A DNA stretch of 64,000 nt. It comes from Cervus elaphus (Eukaryota; Chordata; Mammalia; Artiodactyla; Cervidae). Below are positions 54,465 to 64,000 of the stretch, one piece after another. The stretch covers positions 45,222,001 to 45,286,000 of the forward strand of contig NC_057835.1 of NCBI RefSeq assembly GCF_910594005.1, in the 5' to 3' direction. A program made the translations under genes and the position numbers. The notes beneath the pieces were generated by a model that was not told the DNA's origin, made no database searches, and was given only the letters and a program-made list of their open reading frames with translations. The stretch's first letter is position 1. Each line of letters starts with the position of its first letter.

Positions 54465-55020
54465 CACATCCTATGATGTAGAATTCCACTCCTACATGTT
54501 TGCCAAAAAAAATAAAAACACATGTACACAAAAATAATTCACAAAAAAATGTATAATTACCCCAAGCTTGAAAAGAAAGCACTAATGACTTTCAGTAGGA
54601 AAATGAGTAAATATTTTCTACATTCTACATTGTAACCATTTCTACATTGTGTGAATTTCACACAATGAAATATTACTCAGTAATAAAAAAACGAACAAAT
54701 AACTATTCCACACAGCAACATGAATGAACTTCAAAAACAGTATGTTAAGTGAAAGAAACTAGAAAAAAAAATCTGTACTTTATACTTCTTTTATATGAAA
54801 TCCAAATATAAGCAGAGCTAATCTATGGTGAGAGAACAGATAGTGTGTGGGAGAGAGAACTAACTACAAGGTTATATGGAACTTTCTGGAAGATGAAGAT
54901 AGTTTATATCTTATTTTTTTATGGGAGATGATTTCAAAGGCATATACAGTTGTCAGAGTCTATCCAACTGAATGCATGAGATGCATGCACTTTGTTTTAT
55001 ACTAATTTTATTTCAGTACC
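54465..55020 (+). mobile_element. Old L1 (L1M) 3' fragment
   Basis: Degraded ORF2 end and 3'UTR: CACAATGAAATATTACTCAG, TAATAAAAAAACGAACAAAT, CAACATGAATGAACTTCAAA, GTTAAGTGAAAGAAACTAGA, GAGCTAATCTATGGTGAGAG and GGAACTTTCTGGAAGATGAA. Coding capacity lost. Confidence 0.85.
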
Positions 55021-55427
55021 TAAGGCAGTTACAAGCTGTCTCATCTGTTGTTGCTTGAAGATATTCCTCTGGGATATCATCCTTTGTCCCAAGGAGCCAA
55101 TCAGTTTTCTTTGACAACGCATTCAGAATTTTTTTCTGAGAGGAATCCCAGTAAATATACTTTCCTCTATGTTATTAACTTTCTCATAATTTGCTGGCAC
55201 TCGGTGATGTTTTGCAGTTCTGTATAAATAAATGTTTGGAACAGCTACTCAGCTGGTGTGGTCCTAATTTGGGCTCCGTATCTGAGGATAATAACAAACA
55301 TCCCAGCCTACCATTCTAGCTTCCTCTTATGACACTGCTCACTAGAAAGCCTATACTCATTTCAGACACAAAGGATAGTTGATACTTCCTGGACATTTCT
55401 TGCAGCATATCTAGTGTTGCAAGGTGA
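55021..55427. other. No feature recognised
   Basis: Unassigned. Confidence 0.4.
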
Positions 55428-55645
55428 CTGTGGAGCATGGCTGCCTGAGGGCGAACCTTTTCTTTCATACCTACCACCTATGTGACATTTCCTAAACTAC
55501 CTAACTGCTCTATGCCTCATCTTTATTTAAATTGTGAGTATATATCCAACAGATAGGATTTTATAAGTATTAAATAAGTGTGTGTGTTGCTTAGAACAGA
55601 GCCTGACATATAATGCAATATGTGTGTTTTTAATATCTTAATATT
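55428..55645 (+). mobile_element. MIR SINE
   Basis: AGCATGGCTGCCTGAGGGCG, 'ctatgtgacatttcctaaactacctaactgctctatgcctca', GTATTAAATAAGTGTGTGTG and GAACAGAGCCTGACATATAA. Confidence 0.78.
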
Positions 55646-55677
55646 TTTACTTGTGCTTCCATACATTTGCACTTATT

Positions 55678-55822
55678 TTTTTTTTTTAATTTTTTTATTA
55701 GTTGGAGGCTAATTGCTTCACAACATTTCAGTGGGTTTTGTCATACATTGATATGAATCAGCCATAGATTTACACTTATTCCCCATCCCGATCCCCCCTC
55801 CCATCTCCCTCTCCATAGTTTC
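55678..55822 (-). mobile_element. L1-BT 3' end, short
   Basis: Poly-T, then ATTAGTTGGAGGCTAATTGC, 'ttcagtgggttttgtcatacattgatatgaatca' and TCCCCATCCCGATCCCCCCT. About 145 bp of ruminant L1 3'UTR. Confidence 0.9.
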
Positions 55823-56186
55823 CTTCTCATTTACTTTATTGTAAAGAATTATCTTCTTAGCTTGGACTTCCTTTAAAAAAAGGAATTTGCTTTTTTTTTT
55901 TTTTTTTTTCGCGAAAGTTAAGTTTACATGGAACATGGAACCCTACAAATGGAATCATAATCAAGAAAAATGTCTTGAGTTGTTCATAAATTTTTTCCAT
56001 TGAGATTGTCATGAAAACTGATATTCTATTTCCTGGAATTTTATTCATATTAAGCCTCATGCTAAGATTGTCCACTTATTTCATGTATTTCATTTTAGCA
56101 ACACTGTTATGGCACAATGGGTGAATAAAAGGCTGGGTGAGTATTTGCTTTGTCAGTCTGGCAGCCGTCTCTGCTGCTCAATCTAT
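55823..56186. other. Unassigned, with a poly-T tract
   Basis: T-run at 55891-55909 followed by CGCGAAAG. The rest is unassigned. Confidence 0.4.
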
Positions 56187-57626
56187 CAACCCTCCTCTTT
56201 CTTTCTTTTTTTTTTTTTCCAATTATTTTTATTAGTTGGAGGCTAATTACTTCGCAACATTTCAGTGGGTTTTGTCATACATTGACATGAATCAGCCATG
56301 GAGTTACATGTATTCCCCATCCCAATCCCCCCCCCCCCACCTCCCTCTCCACCCGATTCCCCTGGGTCCTCCCAGTGCACCAGGCCCGAGCACCTGCCTC
56401 ATGCATCCCACCTGGGCCGGTGGTCTGTTTCACCATAGATAATATACATGCCGTTCTCTCGAAACATCCCACCCTCGCCTTCTCCCACAGAGTCCAAAAG
56501 TCTGTTCTGTACCTCTGTGTCTCTTTTTCTGTTTTGCATATAGGGTTATCATTACCATCTTTCTAAATTCCATATATATGTGTTAGTATGCTGTAATGTT
56601 CTTTATCTTTCTGGCTTACTTCACTCTGTATAATGGGCTCCAGTTTCATCCATCTCATTAGAACTGATTCAAATGAATTCTTTTTAACGGCTGAGTAATA
56701 TTCCATTGTGTATATGTACCACAGCTTCCTTATCCATTCATCTGCTGATGGGCATCTAGGTTGCTTCCATGTCCTGGCTATTATAAATAGTGCTGCGATG
56801 AACATTGGGGTGCACGTGTCTCTTTCAGATCTGGTTTCCTCGGTGTGTATGCCCAGAAGTGGGATTGCTGGGTCATATGGCAGTTCTATTTCCAGTTTTT
56901 TAAGAAATCTCCACACTGTTTTCCATAGCGGCTGTACTAGTTTGCATTCCAACCAACAGTGTAAGAGGGTTCCCTTTTCTCCACACCCTCTCCAGCATTT
57001 ATTGCTTGTAGACTTTTGGATAGCAGCCATCCTGACTGGCGTGTAATGGTACCTCATTGTGGTTTTGATTTGCATTTCTCTGATAATGAGTGATGTGGAG
57101 CATCTTTTCATGTGTTTGTTAGCCATCTGTATGTCTTCTTTGGAGAAATGTCTGTTTAGTTCTTTGGCCCATTTTTTGATTGGGTCATTTATTTTTCTGG
57201 AATTGAGTTTCAGGAGTTGCTTGTATATTTTTGAGATTAATCCTTTGTCTGTTGCTTCATTTGCTATTATTTTCTCCCAATCTGAGGGCTGTCTTTTCAC
57301 CTTACTTATAGTTTCCTTTGTAGTGCAAAAGCTTTTAAGTTTCATTAGGTCCCATTTGTTTATTTTCGCTTTTATTTCCAATATTCTGGGAGGTGGGTCA
57401 TAGAGGATCCTGCTGTGATTCATGTCGGAGAGTGTTTTGCCTATGTTCTCCTCTAGGAGTTTTATAGTTTCTGGTCTTACATTTAGATCTTTAATCCATT
57501 TTGAGTTTATTTTTGTGTATGGTGTTAGAAAGTGTTCTAGTTTCATTCTTTTACAAGTGGTTGACCAGTTTTCCCAGCACCACTTGTTGAAGAGGTTGTC
57601 TTTTTTCCAACCCTCCTCTTTCTTTC
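56187..57626 (-). mobile_element. Young L1-BT LINE, 1.4 kb, with 19-bp target duplication
   Basis: Element 56206-57607. The poly-A end is at left (poly-T on the plus strand) and it is truncated at right after GAAGAGGTTGTCTTTTTTC. Exact direct repeat CAACCCTCCTCTTTCTTTC at 56187-56205 and 57608-57626. The intact reading frame and exact duplication mark it as one of the youngest insertions in the window. Confidence 0.97.
56563..57607 (-). pseudogene. L1 ORF2p C-terminal third, open
   Basis: The frame is open from the truncation point to the natural stop at 56563-56565, about 347 codons; an ATG at 57546 gives 327 residues. It holds the region after the RT domain: WKIDLN-type segment (SKWIKDLNVRPETIKLLEEN at residues 15-34), KNDPIKKW-type stretch at 119-126, and the cysteine-rich motif C184-X3-C188-X7-H196-X4-C201. 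The endonuclease and RT domains are missing, so it cannot move itself. No frameshift or nonsense change is visible, consistent with a recent origin. Confidence 0.95.
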
Positions 57627-57989
57627 AACTCTCAGAAAGAAGATGCTATGCTGCCCAGAATCAATAGAGCCCACGTGGTATAAACATTCAACTCTTCCTA
57701 ACTCCGCCTACTAGTATACCTACTTTCCTATCCATCTTCACCTACATCCCTCCCTCCTCCATGTTCCAGATGCCATCTGCTCACAAGTTTTTTGAGGACC
57801 TCAATTTATAGATTTTTCTCCTCCATCTGCTTTCTCCCCTGCATTTCTCTCATGTATTGTCAATTTCTTCCTCTCTACAGATTTTGCTGTTTTAAGAATA
57901 TTTGATATGCAGTATAACAACTAAACATCCTAGTTATAATATTTCCACATGAAAATTTATAGCAAATCTTTGGGTTGCTTGTTCCTTTT
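57627..57989. other. No feature recognised
   Basis: Pyrimidine-rich, unassigned. Confidence 0.4.
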
Positions 57990-58800
57990 GTTTCTTTATT
58001 TGTAAAATGATTTTATTGTGATATTAATATAATTCATTCACCAGCTGTTTGAAGTACACATTTTTGTCTTTTAGTATATTCACAGAGCTGTGAAATAATC
58101 TCCACAGTCAATTTTAGAGAATTCCAGTCACACCCAAAAGAAACCCTGTTCCATTAGAAATCACTCTCTATATTTCCCTAATGGTTCCCCGACTCTAAGC
58201 AACCACTAAGATTTCAATCCCTACAGTTTTGCCTGTTTTTAACATTTTATACAGTAAAGAGCATTATAAAAGTTCTTTAAACAATTCTAATACAGTTTGT
58301 TTCATTTAACATAGTATTGTCTAGGTTCATCCACATTGTAGCACATATCCGTACTTTTTACTACTGAATATTCCACTGCATGCAGTTTCCACACTTTATT
58401 TATTTCATTCATCAGTTAACGGACATTTGAGTTGTTTCTACTGTTTGGCTATAATGACTAATGCCACTGTGACATTAGATTACATAAATATTGGTGTGGA
58501 CGTTTGTTTTCATTTCATTTGGGCGTGCTGTGCTGTGCTATGCTTGGTCGGTTAGTCATGCCTGACCCTGTTGAGTCTTTGGATTGTAGCCCAGCAGGCT
58601 ACTCTGTCCATGGAATTTTTCAGGCAAGAATACTGGAGTGGGTTGCCATTTCCTCCTCCACGGGATCTTCCTGACCCAGGGACTGAACCTGTGTCTACTG
58701 TGTCTCCTGAATTGCAAGTGGGTTCTTTACCCACTGAGACATCAGGGGCAACCCTCTCTTGGATAAACAGTAGGATGTCCAGTAGGAGCTGGATCAGACT
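57990..58800 (-). mobile_element. Old L1 (L1M) fragment split by Bov-tA
   Basis: Reverse complement of old L1 3' sequence: 'gttccccgactctaagcaaccacta', TTGCCTGTTTTTAACATTTT, TTGTCTAGGTTCATCCACAT and TTAACGGACATTTGAGTTGT. It resumes after the SINE at 58756 with CTCTTGGATAAACAGTAGGA. Confidence 0.8.
58526..58755 (-). mobile_element. Bov-tA SINE nested in old L1
   Basis: GTGCTGTGCTGTGCTATGCT tail-side repeat, GGCAAGAATACTGGAGTGGG body and ACCCACTGAGACATCAGGGG head. Confidence 0.94.
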
Positions 58801-58979
58801 GCAGTTTCCTTGGCTCAGATTTTGTGCTTCTTAAATCGTCCTTCTTCAAAATTCAATTGCATTTTCACTTTTCCACTCTCCTAAGAACAGCGAGTAAATC
58901 TTTCTATCTTATCTGCTTTTATAACATTTCCTACATAAATGTGTTGAGTGTTTTATTATTGTTGTTACAATTATAAGTT

Positions 58980-59112
58980 TATAAATCTGTCTCCCCACTC
59001 ATTGTGAGACTCTCTGTGGAAGGAAAGAAATTTTGTTCATCTTTTTTTTCCTTCCAGCTATTAGCTCATAGTTCGCAATAGATGGTCAACTAATAAATCA
59101 AGCATGAATGAA
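58980..59112 (+). mobile_element. L2 LINE 3' end
   Basis: AAATCTGTCTCCCCACTCAT, TTTTGTTCATCTTTTTTTTC and ACTAATAAATCAAGCATGAA with a terminal TGAATAAT. May extend left to about 58860. Confidence 0.72.
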
Positions 59113-59142
59113 TAATCTTTGACTTATTCCAGTTTAATAATT

Positions 59143-59255
59143 CGAAAGCTTTACATACTGTGGGTCAGGCATTGTACTGTGCCTTGAAAGTATACAAATG
59201 AGTAAAAAGTGGCTCTTGTTCATGAGGGCAAAACTGGAGAAACATACATAGAAAG
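59143..59255 (-). mobile_element. L2-like 3' fragment, inverted to its neighbour
   Basis: AGCTTTACATACTGTGGGTC, AGGCATTGTACTGTGCCTTG and AAAGTATACAAATGAGTAAA resemble the reverse complement of the L2 3' end. Confidence 0.55.
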
Positions 59256-59334
59256 GTTCCCTGTAGACCCCCGCCCACATTGACTCCCAAGACCTTTCTC
59301 TGTTCTGCGCAGCCTCCTAGCAGCTGTGCTGTGC

Positions 59335-59395
59335 TAGAAAGGAGGAGGAGGGGTTAGGGAAGGAGGAGGAGAGAAAGAAGGGGAACCAGACAGGA
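59335..59395. repeat. Purine-rich tract
   Basis: GGAGGAGGAGGGGTTAGGGA, GGAGGAGGAGAGAAAGAAGG. Nearly all purines on the plus strand; such tracts can form triplex or G-rich structures. Confidence 0.8.
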
Positions 59396-59924
59396 ATATT
59401 GGAGCAGGATCTTGCTACCGAGTGGAAACTCAAAGGTGATCACTGTTGGAGGACCAATGTAGACAGACAAGCAGGAACACAGACTTTGGAATAGACATGA
59501 TTTCTAATGTGATGAGATTTGTATTTATTTCAAAGGCAAAGGCAGCCCCACATTATATCTAAAAGCAATTGACTAACCAAAAATATTTTTAGCTAGACTG
59601 AAATATAAGGGAGATGGCATGGGAAAAGTGGAGGCCAGATTAAACCCAGAGATGTGGATAAGTTATTTATTTATAGTGCAACTCACATTTCTTGAGCAAA
59701 TATGAGGGCCCTTGGGAAACAGAGGTGAATGAAGAAATTTCTTGACCAATATACACATACATAAGTATTATGTACCCATGTGAATTATTTCCTTATTTGT
59801 AAGACACCATCACAAATTTAATATTAACTTTGGGGGGAGAAAAGCACTATGCTAAATGTAAAAGTCAACTGTAAGATACATTCCAATGTTTGAAATATAA
59901 TAATATGAAAAAGAAGTGTGCTCT
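59396..59924. other. Mostly unassigned
   Basis: 59668-59750 faintly resembles another inverted L2 3' piece (TTCTTGAGCAAATATGAGGG). Otherwise nothing recognised. Confidence 0.35.
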
Positions 59925-60160
59925 AAGGTTGAGGAGAGGTTTCGCTGGTGGCTCAGCAATAAAGAATCCACCTGCAATGCAGGAGATGCGGGTTCCGTCT
60001 CTGGGTCAGGAAGATCCCCTGGAGGAGGGAATAGCAACCCACTCCAGTATTTTTGCTAGAGAATCCCACGAACAGAGAAGTCTGGTGGGCTACAGTCCAC
60101 GGAGTCTCAAAGAGTAAGACACAACTGAAGCAACTTAGCATGCAAGGTTGAGGAAAGGTT
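59925..60160 (+). mobile_element. Bov-tA SINE with 17-bp target duplication
   Basis: Element 59942-60143 (TCGCTGGTGGCTCAGCAATA to AAGCAACTTAGCATGC). Flanked by AAGGTTGAGGAGAGGTT (59925-59941) and AAGGTTGAGGAAAGGTT (60144-60160), one mismatch in 17. Confidence 0.95.
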
Positions 60161-60239
60161 ACACAATATACTAAATATGTGGTATCTATCTATAACATAT
60201 TTATGCTATATAATATTCAAATAAATGAAACTGGATGAC

Positions 60240-60520
60240 ACTGAGTGCTAAATGGTTTTCAGATGTGACCTCATCCACTCCTCACCACAACTAAATTACA
60301 GTAGGGAACACAGACAGCACGAACAATGTGCTCTTATACTTAATCTTACCATGACTCTACCAAGTAGGAAGTATATTACAGATGAGAAAACGGAGGCAAA
60401 GTTATTCCTCATGTCATGGAATAACTGGCCCATAGTCATGGAGTGAGTGGGTGAACCAAGATTTCAACCCACACGGAGTCTGTGTATCTATGCTATAATC
60501 TCTAGACAGTACCACTTCTT
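60240..60520 (-). mobile_element. MIR SINE
   Basis: Reverse-complement MIR: 'ctcatccactcctcaccacaacta', ATTACAGATGAGAAAACGGA, GGCAAAGTTATTCCTCATGT, AACCAAGATTTCAACCCACA and ACGGAGTCTGTGTATCTATG. Confidence 0.8.
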
Positions 60521-60629
60521 ATATGAAGGTAGATTTTATCTTACTTTATAAATGAATAAACTGGAGGCCAGAGAGAGTGATATGATATTTATAATTAGTT
60601 CATAAGAAGTTTATAAGAAATTTAACTTG

Positions 60630-61035
60630 ATTTTTTATGTTTTTTGAGATATTAACGTATAATATAACTTAGAATATAAGTTTAAGATATATATCATAAT
60701 GGCTTGACTATCATGAAATAATTGACCTAATAAGTTTGGTGAACATCAGCCATCATATCACATAGATATGACATTAAAGGAATTTAAAAAAAGTTTTTTT
60801 CCTTTTGATGAGAACTCAGGAATAAGTCTCTTAACACATTTCATGTATAACATACAACAAGTGTTCATTATATTTCTCATGTTGTACTTTACATCTCTGG
60901 TATCTATGTGTCTTATCACTGGAAGTTTATACCCTTTGGCTACCTTCACCAATTCCACCTCCTCCTACCCTACTCCTGCCTCTGGTAGCCACTAATCTGA
61001 TCTCTTTTTCTATGAGTTTGCTTGTTTGCCTAGTT
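60630..61035 (-). mobile_element. Old L1 (L1M) 3'UTR fragment
   Basis: 'gacctaataagtttggtgaacatcagccatcatatcacat', GTGTTCATTATATTTCTCAT, TTATACCCTTTGGCTACCTT, 'accaattccacctcctcctac' and TGGTAGCCACTAATCTGATC match the old L1 3'UTR in reverse complement. Confidence 0.78.
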
Positions 61036-62317
61036 TGAAGGAGAGTTGACCTACAACACTATATTAGTTCCTGGTACCTAGTGTAGTGATTCAATATTGC
61101 TACACATTTCAAAATGATAACCATGGTTCATCTAGTTGCCAAAAACTTGTAGGTTATAATATCTGTGCATTTTGTACTATATTTTTGCTACACAACCAAG
61201 CTTTTGTGAATGAGCAGATAAGTAAATGTGCTTATATAAAAATCATTTTTGTTTTAAATAGGTCTCTTGGCAACATATATTTTAAATAAATATTTATTGC
61301 ACATCTTCAAGGTTAGGCTCTGTTGGTCTGGAGATATATTTAGGAATAAGAATTTTGCATGACACCCCTCAAATCACATCTGAAGGAATTAGGCAGCAAT
61401 ATCTCTCCTGAAATACACTGCCCTTTAATGTTAAGCTACATGTCATTAGCATAGACTCGCATGTTAGGGTTATATAAATGAATCTATAAAATTTTAGCCC
61501 TTAGCATAGAGTGTACTTTAAAGAGTTTCATACATTTATTATTTATCACAACATTTATTTTTAAAAATTACAATATATTTGTTATTATCACTAAGGCACA
61601 CTTGATTAGTTGATTTGAATGGATTGCAAGAACAGCTTGAGAATATTTATTATTGGTGATTATTTTGTATATAGAAATTCATGTGAGTCATCCTTACTCT
61701 TGAGCTTCCAAGCACTCCCAAGCTATAAAATTGAAATCAGAGCAAATGCTCTTTTTAAAAGATGTGAAAACATTGTTTAGAATATGTTCTGACCTAGGAA
61801 ATGTAAACTCTTTGCTCTCTTTATTCTCTTATGCTCACTACTGACTGGAATAACTTGCTTTGTCCTGAGAATGTTAGTTTCTAGCTTTCACAGAAAGTTT
61901 TTCTTGAAGTCATAAAGAAAAATGTGCGTTTTTGCAAACAATCAGTAAAGGGCACACATCTCAGTACCATAACAGCATATCAAAGGGAAATGGGAAAAAA
62001 AAATCCAGGATATCCTTAAGGGGTTCATTCTTTGGTCCAGGTAAAGGATTACACTGAGTTAGTGCCTTCCATTTTTCTTTTCTCTGGAATGTATAAAAAG
62101 ATGTATTAGTTGTTGCTATAACTACATCTCACAGTTCTTTCCCTTCCACTTCCTTCTGAAACCCTCTGCTATGTTTAAAACCATCCACTTCTGACTTTAA
62201 TCTATGGTCCATCTACTAAAAAATTTAAAAAAAAAACATATTTATTAAATATCTTTTTTTTTCAAATCTGAGAAGTTTCAAAAGACATGGGGAGAGTTAG
62301 GGAAAAAATTGCCATCC
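61036..62317. other. No feature recognised
   Basis: About 1.3 kb. 61270-61330 weakly resembles an L2 3' end in reverse. Otherwise unassigned AT-rich DNA. Confidence 0.4.
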
Positions 62318-62830
62318 CTTTGGTACATTAGTTATCTGTTGCTGAGAAATAGACTACCATAAATTTGCATCTAACACACATTTAAGTATCTTACACTTTT
62401 CATGGAGAGTCTGGACACAGTTTTTCTGCTTCAGGGTCTCTCGGGTTACTCTCAAGGTGTCAAGTGGGCTAGAATCTCATCTGAATCTCAGTTCTCTTCC
62501 AAGCTCTTATGGTTGTGGCTGTTGGCAGAATCCAGTCATTTGAGCTAAAGACCTGAAAGCCCTGGCTCCTAGTGGTTGCCCACAGCCCCTTGCCATGTGG
62601 TCCTCTCCATCTGAGATTCACAGCATAGCAGGATGCTTCCTCAAGGCCAGCAGGAGAGGAGACGGAGGAGCTTAGAGTCATATTGTACACAGATAATGTG
62701 CTATAATCGTGGGAGTCCTGTCCTTACCTTTACAGTATAATAGAACATAATCACAAAAGTGACAGCTCATCCCAGTTTCTATATTTGATTGGTTTAAAAC
62801 AAGTCACATGTCCCATGCACACCCAAGAGG
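62318..62830 (-). mobile_element. MLT1-type LTR (ERVL-MaLR)
   Basis: Reverse-complement start GTACATTAGTTATCTGTTGC, then 'gcttcagggtctctcgggttactctcaaggtgtcaagtgggct', GTTGTGGCTGTTGGCAGAAT, GCCATGTGGTCCTCTCCATC and ATATTTGATTGGTTTAAAAC. Diverged. Confidence 0.72.
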
Positions 62831-62877
62831 AATGGATTACACACACACACAAAAAAAGCTAATTAATAGCCTGGGTC

Positions 62878-63304
62878 CATTTTGGATGTTTCCTGGGTCT
62901 TCTTTGCTGTATTTATGACACGCAGGGGCTACTTTCTAGTTGTAGCGCAAGGGTTTCTCACTGTGGTGGCTTCTCTTGCTGCAGAGCACAGGCTTTAGGG
63001 CTCAAGGGCTTCAGTGGTTGTGGCACGTAGGTTCAATAGTCGCAGCTTGGCCCCAAAGCACCGGCTCAGTGGTTGTGGCACGTAGGTTCAATAGTCACAG
63101 CTTCCAGGCCCCAGAGCACCGGCTCAGTGGTTGTGGCACGTAGGTTCAATAGTCAAAGCTTCCAGGTTCCAGAGCACAGGCTCAGTGGTTGTGACGCATG
63201 GGCTTAGTTGCTCTGCAAAGTGGGGTCTTCCTAGATCAGGGATCGGACCTGTGTCTCCTGCATTGGCAGGCAGATTCGTTACCACTGAGCCATCAGGGAA
63301 GCCC
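62878..63304 (-). mobile_element. CHR-type SINE with internal tandem triplication
   Basis: Tail side ATTTTGGATGTTTCCTGGGT, CTCTTGCTGCAGAGCACAGG, head TTACCACTGAGCCATCAGGG. Between them a unit of 55-58 bp beginning CAGTGGTTGTGGCACGTAGG occurs at 63012, 63067 and 63125, with a partial fourth at 63183. The element is therefore about 110 bp longer than usual. Confidence 0.9.
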
Positions 63305-63577
63305 TTTAGTGTAGTGTTGATCAACTTAAAATTTGTTTATACTGCAGTGGTAAGTTCTATAACATAAAAGGCTATATTCACACATAACCATGTACATCTA
63401 GAGAGCAACATAGAAAAGCCTACTTGATGTTAAAATAATACAAATGCAATATGAATGTTCTATGAATCAGAGTTGTATGCATGTGTGGTATACAGTAAAT
63501 AACACAACTTATGCTCTAATTGTTTTCAATTTATGGAAAAAAACAAAAAACCGTGTTGTAAGAAAGAAAAAAAGTGA
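63305..63577. other. No feature recognised
   Basis: Unassigned; an A-rich AAAAAAACAAAAAA run at 63536-63550. Confidence 0.4.
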
Positions 63578-63666
63578 GGTCACTCAGTCATGTCCAACTA
63601 TTTGTGACCCCATGGACTGTAGCCTACCAGGCTCTTCCGTCCATGGGATTCTCCAGGCAAGAATAC
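63578..63666 (-). mobile_element. Bov-A 3' piece
   Basis: GGTCACTCAGTCATGTCCAA, CATGGACTGTAGCCTACCAG and GATTCTCCAGGCAAGAATAC. About 90 bp; 5'-truncated. Confidence 0.92.
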
Positions 63667-63754
63667 GTTGTGGGCATTGATAAATACATTTTTTATTCTA
63701 AGAGAAATAACTAGGATTTAGGGGGAAAGAGGATGTTGAAACTAATTCTTTTAC

Positions 63755-63830
63755 ATTTAAATAACCTTAAGCAAAGTCACTTAATCTGTCTGAAATTCAG
63801 TTTATTCAGCCAACAAGTATATTAGGCTGG
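63755..63830 (+). mobile_element. MIR SINE fragment
   Basis: AACCTTAAGCAAAGTCACTT, AATCTGTCTGAAATTCAGTT. Matches the 'ccttgggcaagtcacttaacctctctgagcctcagttt' segment of MIR. Confidence 0.62.
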
Positions 63831-64000
63831 ATCATATGAAATTGCTAACACTGAGTTGATTTTTTTAACCTTTAAATGTGGCAATTTTATGTGATTTAAT
63901 ACAGGATATAATAATACCAGCCCCACAATGGTTTTTGGAGTGTTAAGAGTAGATACTTGTTGATTTTGAATCAAACCAAGACACACAGTGGTAAACAATC
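63831..64000. other. No feature recognised
   Basis: Unassigned end of the window. Confidence 0.4.

Noticed and set aside
57059..57403. 114-codon plus-strand frame rich in hydrophobic residues, membrane-protein-like
   Set aside because: Antisense of L1 ORF2 in the young L1-BT; the hydrophobic look comes from T-rich antisense codons.
63012..63190. Regularly spaced repeats at 55-58 bp resembling a CRISPR-like array
   Set aside because: The repeats are contiguous copies of a SINE module without unique spacers, in a mammalian genome.

Overview
This window is nuclear DNA from a bovid ruminant (cattle, sheep, goat or a close relative). The evidence is the repeat content: many tRNA-Glu-derived Bov-tA SINEs, Bov-A units and a Bov-A2 dimer, six BovB (RTE) LINE copies, several ruminant L1-BT 3' ends, and cetartiodactyl CHR SINEs. 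These sit over an older mammalian layer of MIR, L2, old L1, MLT1/MST LTRs, Tigger, mariner and hAT relics. Exact species and chromosome cannot be read from the sequence.

I found no host protein-coding gene, exon chain, rRNA, functional tRNA gene or CRISPR array. Almost every long open frame is a retrotransposon remnant or the antisense of one. The best coding relics are the C-terminal half-kilobase to kilobase of L1 ORF2p at 12476-12955 and 56563-57607 (minus), and BovB reverse transcriptase at 33765-34536 (minus) and 50536-52190. All are 5'-truncated and dead as elements. The AT-rich composition, lack of genes and high repeat load fit an intergenic gene-poor region or a very large intron.

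Layout. 0-10 kb: MIR, old L1, CHR, an ERV1-like LTR, an L2 split by Bov-tA, a short L1-BT with target duplication, a second LTR, and a CHR SINE with an inverted head. 10-21 kb: BovB, L1-BT, MLT1, a MIR split by BovB, another MLT1, CHR and L1-BT. 21-32 kb: MIRs, dimeric and trimeric Bov-tA, a MIR/MST/Bov-tA nest, a Tigger MITE, L2. 32-37 kb: Bov-A2, two large minus-strand BovB copies and a poly-A-only insertion. 37-50 kb: many Bov-tA copies, an MST LTR, a ruminant LTR, a mariner MITE split by Bov-tA, a hAT relic and an MLT1. 50-52 kb: the longest BovB, preceded by an inverted copy of sequence from 0.7-0.8 kb upstream. 54-64 kb: old L1 fragments, a young L1-BT of 1.4 kb, L2, MIR, MLT1 and a CHR SINE with an internal tandem expansion.

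Nothing here works as a gene system. What can be read is insertion history: target-site duplications and nesting order let many events be dated relative to one another. The observations most worth a second look are the inverted duplication at 49592-50530, the orphan poly-A insertion at 35434-35496, the internally triplicated CHR SINE at 62878-63304, the 5'-inverted CHR SINE at 9798-9990 and the Bov-tA trimer at 24680-25221. Family names are from memory of consensus sequences, not from a database search.
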